Shown here piece by piece: positions 43,650-53,948 of a DNA stretch of 64,000 nt. The translations under genes were made by a program, and so were the position numbers. The stretch spans positions 276,209 to 340,208 of the forward strand of contig JAKCVP010000011.1 in assembly GCA_023512835.1 (NCBI GenBank). Reading direction: 5' to 3'. This stretch comes from Taxillus chinensis. Taxonomy: Eukaryota > Streptophyta > Magnoliopsida > Santalales > Loranthaceae. Below the pieces are notes generated by a model that worked only from the letters and a program-made list of their open reading frames with translations, was not told the DNA's origin and made no database searches. The number at the start of each line of letters is the position of its first letter. Position 1 is the stretch's first letter.

Positions 43650-45643
43650 ATGCCTGTTCGACGCCGCAAAGCACTTTCTAAGACTATCGATCGCCAGTCT
43701 CTTCTGCGACGAGACGCCCGCTTCGACGCGGCCAAGCCAGGGAGAAAGAAACGTTCTGATGCCATGATGAAGTCCATGGCCAAGGTGCTACAACATTGGT
43801 CCCGGTGGGTCGTCTCCGTTTCCCGGCGGCAGCACCTTCAACAAGTAATCGCTGACCGCACGACGCTTGTTAGGTTCTCTGTCCTCATGCACGGAGCCGA
43901 GTGCGACCCTCTGCAGTCGCTGCGGGCAGCCAAAGTCGAGGACTTTCGCCGTTACATCGAGTATCGTCTCTGCACCGGCGACTTCTCGAAACAGAGTTCC
44001 ATTTGGACCGAGTGGAAGATCTTGCTCTGCGTCGTAGCCGACGAAACATCGTCCGAGGTGGACTTGCAGATCCGGCAGGAAATGCACGGCGTATGCCCTC
44101 CTCTCCTGTCAAGAGCATTGCGGTGTGGCTGATCGGCGATGTAGCTCCTCTATGGCCGCTTCGTGGACGAGTACGACCTCAGCCTCCGCGCTCGAGAGAA
44201 GCCGGTCATGAGCGTGGAGGACCTGGCGGTGACCCTGCACCACCTGTGGGCCGTAGACCGGAGCGTGTTTCCCGTCGAGAGGCAGCGCGTTCAGCTCGCG
44301 GCGCTCTTGCTGACCATCGCCTACACCTCGTCTCGGCCAGGCGCTCTCGTGGAGGCTTCCTGTGCCGCAGGCTCCAACGAATGTCTGACGTACAAGGACG
44401 TGCGCTTGTTGGTCATCCCTGACCCTGAAAAGAGTACGGGCAATCTCCTGGTGATGGAGTTGTCTCTGACCTACACGAAAGGAAATCGATCCTCGCAGAA
44501 ACCGTACGTCCTTCCCCCCAATACTCTCTCTTAACCCTCCCTCTTGTCTTCTCCTCCTGTCTTCTCCTCCTGTCTTCTCCTCCTGTCTTCTCCTCCTGTC
44601 TTCTCCTCCTGTCTTCTCCTCCTGTCTTCTCCTCCTGTCTTCTCCTCCTGTCTTCTCCTCCTGTCTTCTCCTCCTGTCTTCTCCTCCTGTCTTCTCCTCC
44701 TGTCTTCTCCCTCCTGTCTTCTCCTCCTGTCTTCTCCTCCTGTCTTCTCCTCTTGTGGCTCTGATTGACAGTTGCAGGACAACCTACTTCTTCCATGAGC
44801 GCGATGATAATCTAGCCCTGTGTCCCATTCTTCATTTCGTGGCGTTGGCCATTGCGGACAGTGCTTTCGAAGCCTGCATTACCTGCCCTGAGCAGATCTA
44901 TCACTTGAAGGTGCCTCCGGAACGGAACAGCTTGCAACTGCGCTGGAAGGCGGAGATGTTGGATATCCCAGTCTTCCGACGCTCGGTGAAGGTTCTGGAT
45001 GGGATCGCCACGTCCTCAAATAAGGCCTTGACGTACGACATGTTCAGCAAATACCTCATCCGCCTCGGCCGATCGGCCGGCTTTAAGCATGCGCTGACCG
45101 CGTATTGTCTCCGACGAGGGACGGCGAATGCTGTCGACGGTGAGCAGCACTCCTCTAACGGCAGCCTTCGACTTTCTCCACTGACCTTCGGCAGGGCGAC
45201 ATACGGATGCCGAACGCAATCAAGTCTTGGGCCATTCTCGGTCGGAGATCTTCCTCCGCCACTACATCTCCACCCAAGTCAAAGCGGACGTGCAATCGGC
45301 CTTCCTCGGCCTGCCAGCACGCGATGCGCTGATCAAAGCGGTTGGACGGATGTGTCTCGACCGGGATGTACGAGTGCCTCAAGGGTTGACCGAGGCGCAG
45401 AAGATGGGGGTCAACAAGAGTCCGGAGCTGATCGCTCTAGCCACGACGAAGGCTGAACTCGCCGTTGTGCTTCGAAGGCAGCATGGCAGCATCAAACAGT
45501 CCGCCGGGACCTCCGCCCACGACGAATACGCTTGCCTTGGTCGTCGATACCGTGCGTTGCAAAAGCGATTAATGGAAGAGAAACTCGAGGATATCCGCGA
45601 AGGGTTCTTCTCTACGATTAATACTAGAGAGATTAATACGTAA
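43650..45643 (+). CDS. DUF3435 tyrosine recombinase (Starship captain)
   Basis: Model: exons 43650-44090, 44145-44503, 44778-45139, 45195-45643, with introns of 54, 274 and 55 nt, all GT..AG; phases agree and give 536 residues. Catalytic features of the tyrosine recombinase are in place: YTSSRPGALVE (first Arg), LTYTKGNR, CPILHFVALAIADSAF (conserved block), YCLRRGTANAVD (second Arg), then across intron 3 VLGHSRSEIFLRHYIST with the His and the nucleophilic Tyr. After that comes ADVQSAFLG, as in the relic at 2.5 kb. The second intron holds a minisatellite. The protein stops at 45641 before the usual C-terminal zinc-finger region, whose decayed remnant lies at 45795-46077. Captains excise and insert Starships and normally mark their 5' edge, reading inward. 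The recombinase core looks intact; activity without the C-terminus is uncertain. Confidence 0.8.
44545..44753 (+). repeat. 13-bp minisatellite (16 copies) inside captain intron 2
   Basis: Sixteen tandem copies of TGTCTTCTCCTCC, nearly perfect; one copy (44701) has one extra C and the last is TGTCTTCTCCTCT. It fills most of intron 44504-44777 and leaves the donor (GTACGT), branch-like CTGATTGAC and GTTGCAG acceptor untouched. Being pyrimidine-only apart from one G per unit, it extends the polypyrimidine tract. Confidence 0.9.
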
Positions 45644-45794
45644 CTTTAGGCTCGCGCACCTCCGCTGTTAATTACCGATACGATGTTAGGTACGGTATAG
45701 TAGCTATTTAACGAGCGTGTCCGTCTCGGCTATAGCTTATTTACCTAGCTAGAGCTAAAGGTAGACGAAGACGATGATGTCCGCCGATTGTAAC

Positions 45795-46077
45795 GCCGTT
45801 GTCGCGCGGTTACTGATCTGGCTGCCCTGTCCTGCAAGAGGGAAACGCCTCGACAATGTCTAACGAAGAATGGAACGGCCGCCTCGAAGGCGCTCATTCG
45901 GGAGCTGGAACTGTTAGACTTCGATTGTCTAGATGACCCGGATCAGATTCCTATCAAATGCTTAAGCACCGTCTACTTATTCTATCTTGGGAATAAAAAC
46001 CTCACGCACAACGGCCGGATGTTTGCGTTCAGTCGCAAAGATGCTCTCAAGCGCCATGTGGATGCCACCCACCTTTA
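45795..46077 (+). pseudogene. Decayed C-terminal zinc-finger region of the captain
   Basis: One frame reads VTDLAALSCKRETPRQCLTK, then LIRELELLDFDCLDDPDQIP, CLSTVYLFYLGNKNL and FAFSRKDALKRHVDATHL, the end of DUF3435 proteins. At the CxxC finger (compare FQCIFCLGD in the left relic) the second-finger Cys positions are Tyr, a G-to-A type change. Between 45643 and 45795 the DNA is TpA-rich with stops in all frames, suggesting localised point mutation. Confidence 0.65.
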
Positions 46078-46653
46078 GAACGTTAGCGTTGAAATAGTAT
46101 TTGAATATCCGTACCCCCTATATTATGATATATGTCTTGGACATAACGGCTTTAAGAATCATGCTGGTAAAGCGCACGATGTTTGGCATTAATGGAAGAC
46201 AGCGGGGCGGGGCGAAAATGGAGACATCGCCGTTGCTATCCACACGAACAACAAGGCGCATTGCTCAAGGATGCTCTACGCATCAGTATCAGTACATGAC
46301 GAGGACCGTCAACTATAGTGGTATAGTCCAGGTCCAGCATGGTCCACGCAATGCGTACAATGTCGTTTGACGTCGCCGAGCGACGCCACCGAGCTGTCCA
46401 AGACCGGATGCTCCCTGGCAGTATCTTAGAGCGTTATGCCAGAAAATCCAGTAACAGCCACCGACACAAGGGCAGAAAGCATCCAACTGACGGCACGTTT
46501 CATAAACCCGGTGAGATTAGTCCCCACTTATCAAATGCACAATGGGCATGAATAGCGCCGGAAGATTTTCTTCAGACGGGAGGGAGCGTGAATTCTATTC
46601 AGCACCGCAGTCAAATCGCTTCCTGGGGCGTCCCGTTCTATGAGCCTCGCCAC
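46078..46653. other. Intergenic, no gene seen
   Basis: Between the captain's 3' remnant and the converging HeLo-like-N gene; short frames only. Confidence 0.45.
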
Positions 46654-48048
46654 TCATTTACGTGGTCGCCCTTCGTTTGGTGCTCGAGACTCATCGCGTT
46701 GCGCATGGTCCACTTCAAGTACATCCTTCTTCTGCCTCAACACAGATGGCGGATCAAGGCCGCTGTCCGAATGGAGACGAGTTCTTTCAATCGCATTGAC
46801 GATGGATTCGTTGTCCACCCCAGCAGAAGTCGTGTTCAAGCCAACATCGTCATACCCTTGAAATCTGACAGAGGCCATGTCACGCGAGATTTGCTGTAGA
46901 GATGCGTCGCTCATATGTCCCCCGACCTGCCTGGTGGTCTGCCCGAGCCCTCGGTTCCTACCATGGATGATCAAACCTTCTGTGGAAACCATGATTTGTA
47001 CGGCGTGACCTGTCGCATAATTATCGATGTCGCTGACTTTGTCCTGTAAGCTGCGCCCTGCCTGAGAACAAATTGTTCGACATTGTCGAATAGTGTTCCA
47101 CTCTTCTTGAAATCGCGCCAGCTCCGTTCGATCGTCATCCGGAGTGGGTGTCGTCCTTGATTGTCGCAGCATACGACTGACAATATCCTGCATGTGCCCT
47201 TCGAGGCGTTCGGTGGTACTGCTCAGGCTCGTTACGCACTCTCGCAAACTTTGATTGGTCACTGTCTCCGGGAAGCCCACTACGTCTTGCAGATGGCTTG
47301 CCTCAGATTTCCGCCTGAAGGGAATCTCTAGCTGATCGATGTGTCGTAAAACTTGCGAGCAAACTTGAAGACACTTCTGGGTACTCAGTCGCTCTTCTTT
47401 CATGAGTCGCATCTCTCCAACATCAACGTCTGATGATCCCGAGGTGGCCTCGATGATATCCTGCAGCTTTGTATCGATCTCGTCTAGCCTTCCCTCGAGA
47501 TCCGCCGTGGCCATTTCTATAAGTTGTCGCTGTCGTTCGATGGTCTCAGCAGTCGCATTCGATTGACGGCTACACATCGAGGTATGAGTCAATAGTTCTC
47601 AGGGAAGAGGTTAGACGCCGCAGTAAACATACAGGTTGAGATCGTTGAGCGCGATCGCGATGGTGGATTTGTACCCTGCTAGCGAATCTTTGAAGTTGCG
47701 CACATCTCCACCCATGTATCGTAGGCGTGCCCAGTCCCGAAAGCTGGTGCGGTCAACCCCTGATCGTGATGTGCATTTTATCAATTCTGCTTCAAATTCC
47801 TTGCAAGCCATACCGCATCGACGCAGTGGGAGCCCTAATGCAGATACATCCGCATCTGGAGATGCGTCGAGGGTATCGGTGAGAGTTTGCAGCACTGTGC
47901 TCAACGCTTTGAGTTCTTCGCCTAGGTCTCGGACTTGTTTGCCATGGGCTTGAAAACTCTTCACAGTCTCATACAAGGCGAGCGTGCTCTTCAAGGCAAA
48001 CGTACTCAGAGCAAGGAGACCCGAAGCGATCCCAATAGCCTCCGCCAT
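46654..48048 (-). CDS. HeLo-like-N (STAND N-terminal) coiled-coil protein
   Basis: Model: exon 1 48048-47633, intron 47632-47570 (63 nt, GTATGT..TGTAG), exon 2 47569-46654; 443 residues, phases exact. The N-terminus MAEAIGIASGLLALSTFALK.. with LYETVKSFQ, LGEELKALSTVLQTL and the segment RCGMACKEFEAELIKCTSRS is characteristic of the fungal 'N-terminal domain of STAND proteins' (HeLo-like) family. A predicted coiled coil follows (ERQRQLIEMATADLEGRLDE). The C-terminal part holds GHAVQIMVSTEGLIIHGRN and QVGGHMSDASLQQIS. In NLR proteins this type of N-terminus serves as the signalling or executor domain in heterokaryon incompatibility; here no NACHT or NB-ARC follows, as in many stand-alone fungal copies. 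The frame is intact. A diverged paralogue lies immediately upstream (48513-49649). Confidence 0.75.
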
Positions 48049-48512
48049 GGTACTGATGAGACTAGTGTCGAGTTCGACGTTTATGGAGAGCGCCTTCAGT
48101 GGATGAACTCGGCATTGGACTCGGTTGTGAGAGAGAAGCAGAAGCTGCGCTAAACCTCTTCAAGAGGTGCCAAAACCTGCTTGATTTTCGCGAGTCATGT
48201 GATTTGCTTTCTATTGCCATTACTGGAGGAATACTCTTCACAGCTGTGGACCAAAATCTCCAGAACCGAGCTCGGCGAGGTTGTCAGTAGTTCAGAGATT
48301 GATATTGGGCTTTACAATAGATTTTGCAGATTGATCGGCGACGCATTGGTGTTGTCATTGACATTGTGTTGCGAACGAGGTCTCCTGAAGGTACACCAGA
48401 GGCCAATCAGAGAAGGAAAAGAGCAAAGATTGCAGTCGTAGCTGCAATTAGATGGCAAGATAAGATCTGCGAACAGGACATACACGGTACCGTTCAGAAC
48501 GCCCCTTCCTGG
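48049..48512. other. Intergenic between two paralogues
   Basis: Upstream region of the HeLo-like-N gene; no gene and no clear TATA box. Confidence 0.5.
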
Positions 48513-49649
48513 TCAAACATGTCTCTGCCGCGCATCGCGTTCCTCGACCTCCTGAGGCAATGTCCAACTGGGGGTGCCAGGCATGGTGAGAAGTCTCCTT
48601 GAATCTTGTGGTCTCGCTGCCTCCTTCTCCGCAGACTCGGATCTCTGAGAAGCCGATGACGTTGCTGATGTTGTTGATGACGGATAGTCAGACATGCTCG
48701 ACCTTCGGTTACGCTCATGAAGTAGAACACGCCGGGCGTCCTCTGACACCTTCTGGTGTGTTTCGTCGCCGAAATGACCACCAATTTGTATCGAATATGG
48801 GGCAGAGCTTTCATTGGTTCCATGTAATGGTCTGTCGTACTTAGACACCATAGATTGAACAGAATTGCCGGTAGAATGATTGTTGATGTAGCTCGGGGCC
48901 CATCTAGGGGGCTGGTCAGAATCTTCTTCTGCATATCTCTGTGGGTGTGGAGATGCGCGCCATCTAGCTTGATCATCGGTACCTGAACTCGCTCCTGTCT
49001 CTGGCGGGCAACGATGAGTCTTGATAAATCTGTCCGCGGACCTGCAAATTGCGGCACATTGGTCTGCGTTCTGCTTTTCACGCATGAGCTCGACTTCGGA
49101 AAGCAGTGAAATCACCGACACAGCGCCTCTGTCTCCTACATGGCGATGTTGTTGCGCCAAGCGACCTGCGTACTCGGACAAGCGATCAATGGTCGTACGT
49201 ATCCGCGTGTGAAGATCCTCAAGCTCGGTCGAAGGAGGAGAAAGGTGTTGCTTCCTGGAGTGGCAATCAGCACAGCGAGGAAGGGTCTTAAAGCGAACTT
49301 ACAGTCGAGTTGTCTCTTCAATGATGTGTATCACTGCTCGATACAATGATAGCACATCTGAAAATGTCTGCGCGATGTTTGTGGGCAAAGTTTGACGCGT
49401 TGTCATCTCTCCTGGAGTTAAGAGATGGAGCTTGTCATATAGCCACCGGCAATGCTCTTCCATTCTAGAATGGCACGATGCAAGCTGATGTTCCGCCAGA
49501 GGACCGTATGCAATATCTCGGCCGTCTTCTTGATCTATAATACGTCTTAAGAACTCGAGCTCATCGTATAACAGCGCTAAGCTGGCATCAGGTTGACGCT
49601 TCGGATCGCGCAACCGGGTAAGGAGGAGAAGTGCGACGTTCGAGTTCAT
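48513..49649 (-). CDS. Paralogue of the HeLo-like-N coiled-coil protein
   Basis: Model: exon 1 49649-49303, intron 49302-49255 (48 nt, GTAAGT..TCCAG), exon 2 49254-48513; 362 residues, phases exact. The C-terminal half parallels the neighbouring gene: STGNSVQSMVSKYDRPLHGT, then IQIGGHFGDETHQKVSED, compared with HAVQIMVS..HGRN and QVGGHMSDASLQQIS. The middle keeps a similar QCAAICRSADRF segment (QCRTICSQAGRS in the neighbour). The N-terminus is helical (LRDPKRQPDASLALLYDELE) but lacks the MAEAIGIASG start, so an upstream exon may be missing or the domain has been replaced. It is probably an old tandem duplicate whose N-terminus diverged. Confidence 0.6.
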
Positions 49650-51560
49650 CTTCGTAGTCGTCGGTTGTTCGGAACCCGGTACTCTTGCGATAGCGGACCG
49701 GTCTCTTGCGTCTCAATGAGTCTGTTCTGGCAGCTGGTCGAGCCGGCCTCGCTTTAGAGTCATCCAGAGCTACAGTCCCAACACTTCACTTTACGCTAGT
49801 CTGTAAAAGGTAGATATTTGCGCGTCTGAGGCCGCGTACCTCTTGAGCATCTGACGGGAAGAAAAGCTGCCAAACAACAACACTGCTGGAATTATCAGAA
49901 TCTAGCCTCGCTCCTACAATTGTCTCGGTTATTCAAAATCACTGGGTGGATCAGATGACCCATGACCCGCGTCTCTTTGACCAGGGACGGAGGTATGTAC
50001 AGGGGCCGGGCGACTCGTAGACAAGACGGCATGCAATTCCAATAGCATGTACCGACTACAACTCAAAGAAACAGAGCATAGCTCAGGGTAAAAAAAAGCT
50101 CATGTGAGGAGCCTCCCGTGTCCACCAGAAGCGATTTCGTGAGCCGGATACATGTTTCAAATGGCTCCGGCTATAGCAAGCTCTATCTTAGACCAGCCGT
50201 TGCTAATTAGTCTCAATGGCGAAGCTCACTGTGCGCCCGCAACCAGTCTGAGCTTGTGTCCCTAACGGTGTGCAGGTAGCGCCTCAAGATTCATCAGCTA
50301 TTTCCATCAGTGCGTGCAAGTAGCGATCTGATCCGAAGCCCAGTAGTCATGAAAAGTCTGCTTGGCCGGGACGCAACTACGACGGAGTATGGAACGCTTG
50401 GCTAAACCCGAGCGAAGTGCTCGAGAGAAATGGAGGTCTTTTACGAAGGGCCGATCCCCGGAGAGCTGAGCGCAGGAGAAAGCCACAATCCGGCTCCTAT
50501 CGTGCATCATCACCCATCCCACCATGCGCATGAACCGTCCACGGCACCGCTCCTGCTGGAGTTATAAAAATCTTTCCCAAATACTGCTTTGTCAAGAAGT
50601 CCTCGCGGAGTAAGGTGCATCGGCTGAGTAAATACGATATGCCATGTAGGTGGAGATGTTGCTTTGATTGAAACGGTGCTATTGGATTCGTAAAAACGCC
50701 TGGGAATGTGTAAGAATGAGTTCAGTGAGATAAATCTGCCCAGTGATTCCCCAATTTCTCGATACTTACACATGTGATATCGAGCAAGAGCAAGACGAAC
50801 CCGCCATACTAAACAGACAACAAGTGGCGTGAACGATGAGCACTGGCCGTGAAATCAGTCCTATGAGAGTCGTTCAGTGCCTTGTACGATTATAATCTGT
50901 GCTCAACTTTTGATAGAGAAAGCTCTTGCCCCCGTTAAAAGTTGAGTCCCATGGCCGGTGGCTGAGGAAGAAGCCGTGATGGGACGTGCTTTCAAGATTT
51001 AGTAGGAGGAGAACTTGCGAAGGCGATGAATGCCGCAGTGATGATCTAAACGGAAAAGCTAATTTATGCATCACTCAGCCATTTTGAACGATAGCGAATC
51101 TGTGGGGAGGAGACAAGTGAGCGTCGCAGAGCAAAGACCGACACCGAATGTTGTTGCGACACGTGACCTTTGGACGACTTCTCAACACGCCTGACAGAGA
51201 GACGCTCATATCCTTATCTTGCACACATACATATTTATGATGAATCAAGCGACCCCCTTACCTGAAGCTGGATACTGAGAGTATCTCTATGCTCCCATCC
51301 AGCTTGGCTTTGCTTTCCACGCCCACAGGTCTTGAGTATGAATTCCTTTTAGCCATGCCAAATATCTCCCCTCAAGCGTGGATGCCTCTTTGCACGCGCT
51401 CGTCTTCCTTGGATGTTCCATCTCCGCATCATTGATAATTGATGGCTTCCTTCACGAATACACTCCTAGAGTAGTGCAAGCCGATAACAAGTTATCCACA
51501 CCTCAAGCGCATCTATTCGCGCGCTACCCTCGAATGAGCATACGGCCAGCCATACTGTCA
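49650..51560. other. Intergenic / degenerate, no supported gene
   Basis: It contains short frames only. The minus frame 50773-50510 contains PPTWHIVFTQPMHLTPRGLL without a recognisable family. It probably includes promoter DNA of the flanking minus-strand genes and remnants of exons. Confidence 0.4.
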
Positions 51561-52741
51561 TCATCTCACGTCGATCTTCACTCGGACATTGCCAGGACCT
51601 TTACATGCTAAGGAATGCAACGCCTTCACCATGGTGCGAGACTTGCAACATGAGGCTTTTGTATGCTTTGTGGAGTATGGTCTTGACGCTTCCGGGCGCC
51701 GGTTGGCAACTGGCCTAGAAGTCTCTCTTACTTCCTCACTGCTCGAGCTATGCTCTTCTGATCCCATTGCCCTCGGATTCGGCGCATTGTCTTCATTGCT
51801 CGGAGTTGTCACAAGCCCAGGATTAGGCATCCCATCTGCTTGTGAAGGTATTGGCCATAGTTCGATACGAATCCTCATGCCTGACTTCACCAGATTATGC
51901 CACATCTCCTTGTTCAGGATGCCATCTTGCGTGAAAGGATCGAACGAGTTGGGGTCGATCCGAGGCTAATTTGATGACGCATGGGCCATCTTGATATGAT
52001 GGAACATACACTGCAGGGCGTTTAGTAAACCTGTAATCTAAACATGAAGAACCCAGCCTTACTGACCTCTCAGGTGCGGCACGAGTCGTTTTAGAATGTG
52101 TGGTCACGCTGCCGCAGATCCTCGAGGTACAGACGATCATCTCTGCTACTTCTCGATGGAGCCGAGATTGCTTATGTAGACGACTGGTTTCGCTCAAGCC
52201 CATCTGGTGGTTCTGAAGATCTAGCACCATTGTGTAAGCCAATGTTGTCTTTCATGGAGAATATGTCTCCAGGCCGAATGAGCCTAGACCAGTGCAAGGG
52301 ACTGATGATAACGCCGTTTCTCACCAGGGACCATGCTCTCTTGTCGTAAATTGGCTCGCCTAATCGGAGGATCCACGCCTCGCGTATATAACGCTGTGTA
52401 CCTTTCGCCTCGCATTCCTGAGCCCTGCTGTATCGATTCGGACAATTGCAGCCCTGCTGTCGCTGATATCCCACTTTCGTTTCTCTTCTCTCTTGTGTCT
52501 CCAGCGGCGACTCTTCCCCAAGATACGCCCTGCCATCATCGACGGTGCCCACGTTGCGCTCCGATCCCGACGCACGGTACTCCCCACGAGCGCGGCGGCC
52601 GACTGCACTTTGAAGAACCTCTAATTTCAAAGGCAAAGATGAGACCGATGCTGCATGTGCGACCTTGCGCAAGAATCGCCATTTGGGAAGTACTATGACG
52701 TGCATAGCATCAACACGCAAACATGCACAAGTCATGAGCAT
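51561..52741 (-). CDS. Fragmentary protein with ubiquitin-like-type motifs
   Basis: Two minus-strand segments resemble the fungal ubiquitin-like domain found in many stand-alone and NLR-associated proteins, which ends in an IxPxxWxxLVxPGxxIxMxM pattern. Segment A (about 52300-52220): LVRNGVIISPLHWSRLIRPG then DIFSMKDN. Segment B (about 51930-51840): DGILNKEMWHNLVKSGMRIR then IELWPIP, followed by an acidic Ser/Glu tract. The two are in different frames with several candidate introns between, so they may be one gene with two such modules, or two decayed genes. I could not settle an exon model or a start. Same strand as the two HeLo-like-N genes and adjacent to the dynamin gene. Confidence 0.4.
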
Positions 52742-53948
52742 GCAAGAGGAAGCTGAGCGTGGCCGAGACGACGCTTTATTCGAGTGGATAACTCACATAC
52801 ACCATCCCACTCTATCGACAGATCTTCTCCGTCAACCCTTGCTCCTCACGCATGGAGGAAGGAGAGCAACGCCCTTCATCCCATTGATCGTAGCTGTTCG
52901 AAGATCTTACGAGCGACTGATGCTCATGAAACATATGTGACGCCTCAGCTGTGATTTTAACAGTGCCGCTGTTCTGGTCAAGCGGTGCCGCGGATCCGCA
53001 AACCGGGATGTCGCTTGGGGCATGCTCTTCCTGGGCTTGGGTCGGGGCTTGGGCGGCCGGAATTTGCGTACGGATTGGCGTGGGAAACGCTACGCGGCGA
53101 CTGCGGCCGCTGCATGCCGGTAGCGGGAGTCATTATGTTGAGCTGCCTCTGCGAACCTATGCCTTCATGTGTCTACAGTGCGGGCGATGATGTGGTTAGA
53201 CAGACTCGCATGGACAAGTGCCGAGATGCGTACGTCAGAAGTCGACTCAAGAAAGAAGCTGGAAGACCGCAGACCGCACAGGAGATCGCCGAGCCACCGC
53301 CAGAATAATATGCAGCGGACAAAGTCCTCTCAACGAGCGCATTGCCGAGGGGCTACCTGGAAGAGCTTTGTCGCAGGAGCGAACACAGACAGTGCATCAA
53401 GATTCTACGCGGCCTCCACGATCATCCAGACCGACCATGAGCGAAAGGGATTCGAAGGCATGCCCGGTGGATACGCGTCGTCAGATTATTGAAAACGAGC
53501 AGGCCCTGCCACAGTCATTGTCCATCACTGCATCAGAGAGATGTCCTGCTCATTGAATTTGCCTCGAAGTCGAGCACAGACGATCTGCATGCTTCTCCGC
53601 CGCTTTGCAGTACCCCGAAACGACGCGCAGAGATGGGATCGACAGTCCTATGAGAAAACATATCGCAAGGCCGACTAAGAACAGATGACCTCGAAGGCCA
53701 AGCCCATCAAAGCAGAGGCAATTTTCTCCCAATTCAATGTAACGACAATCATCAAAAATGCCCGTGATCCTCTAGGAAATTTCGACTGGTCGTAATAGTC
53801 CATTCTTTAAGTCCCGGCGCAGAGTTAGGGGGACTCAGATCTATCAGGGATGTCGAGCCAGAGACCTCCACCTAGGGCTATAAGTTGAGGTGATAGACCC
53901 TTACTTCAAGTATATCTCACAAATTAAGCGCCCTAACATACTCCCAGA
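52742..53948. other. Intergenic, no supported gene
   Basis: It holds overlapping short plus frames (52951-53556) without protein-like composition. The promoter of the dynamin-like gene presumably lies at its right end. Confidence 0.4.

Noticed and set aside
43129..43767. Additional plus frames rich in Ser/Pro/Leu
   Set aside because: They are in the pyrimidine-rich leader, where stop codons are rare on this strand; no conserved motif.
44413..44796. Long minus-strand frame of Glu/Asp/Arg repeats
   Set aside because: It is the antisense of the 13-bp minisatellite; a repeat unit without stops gives open frames automatically.
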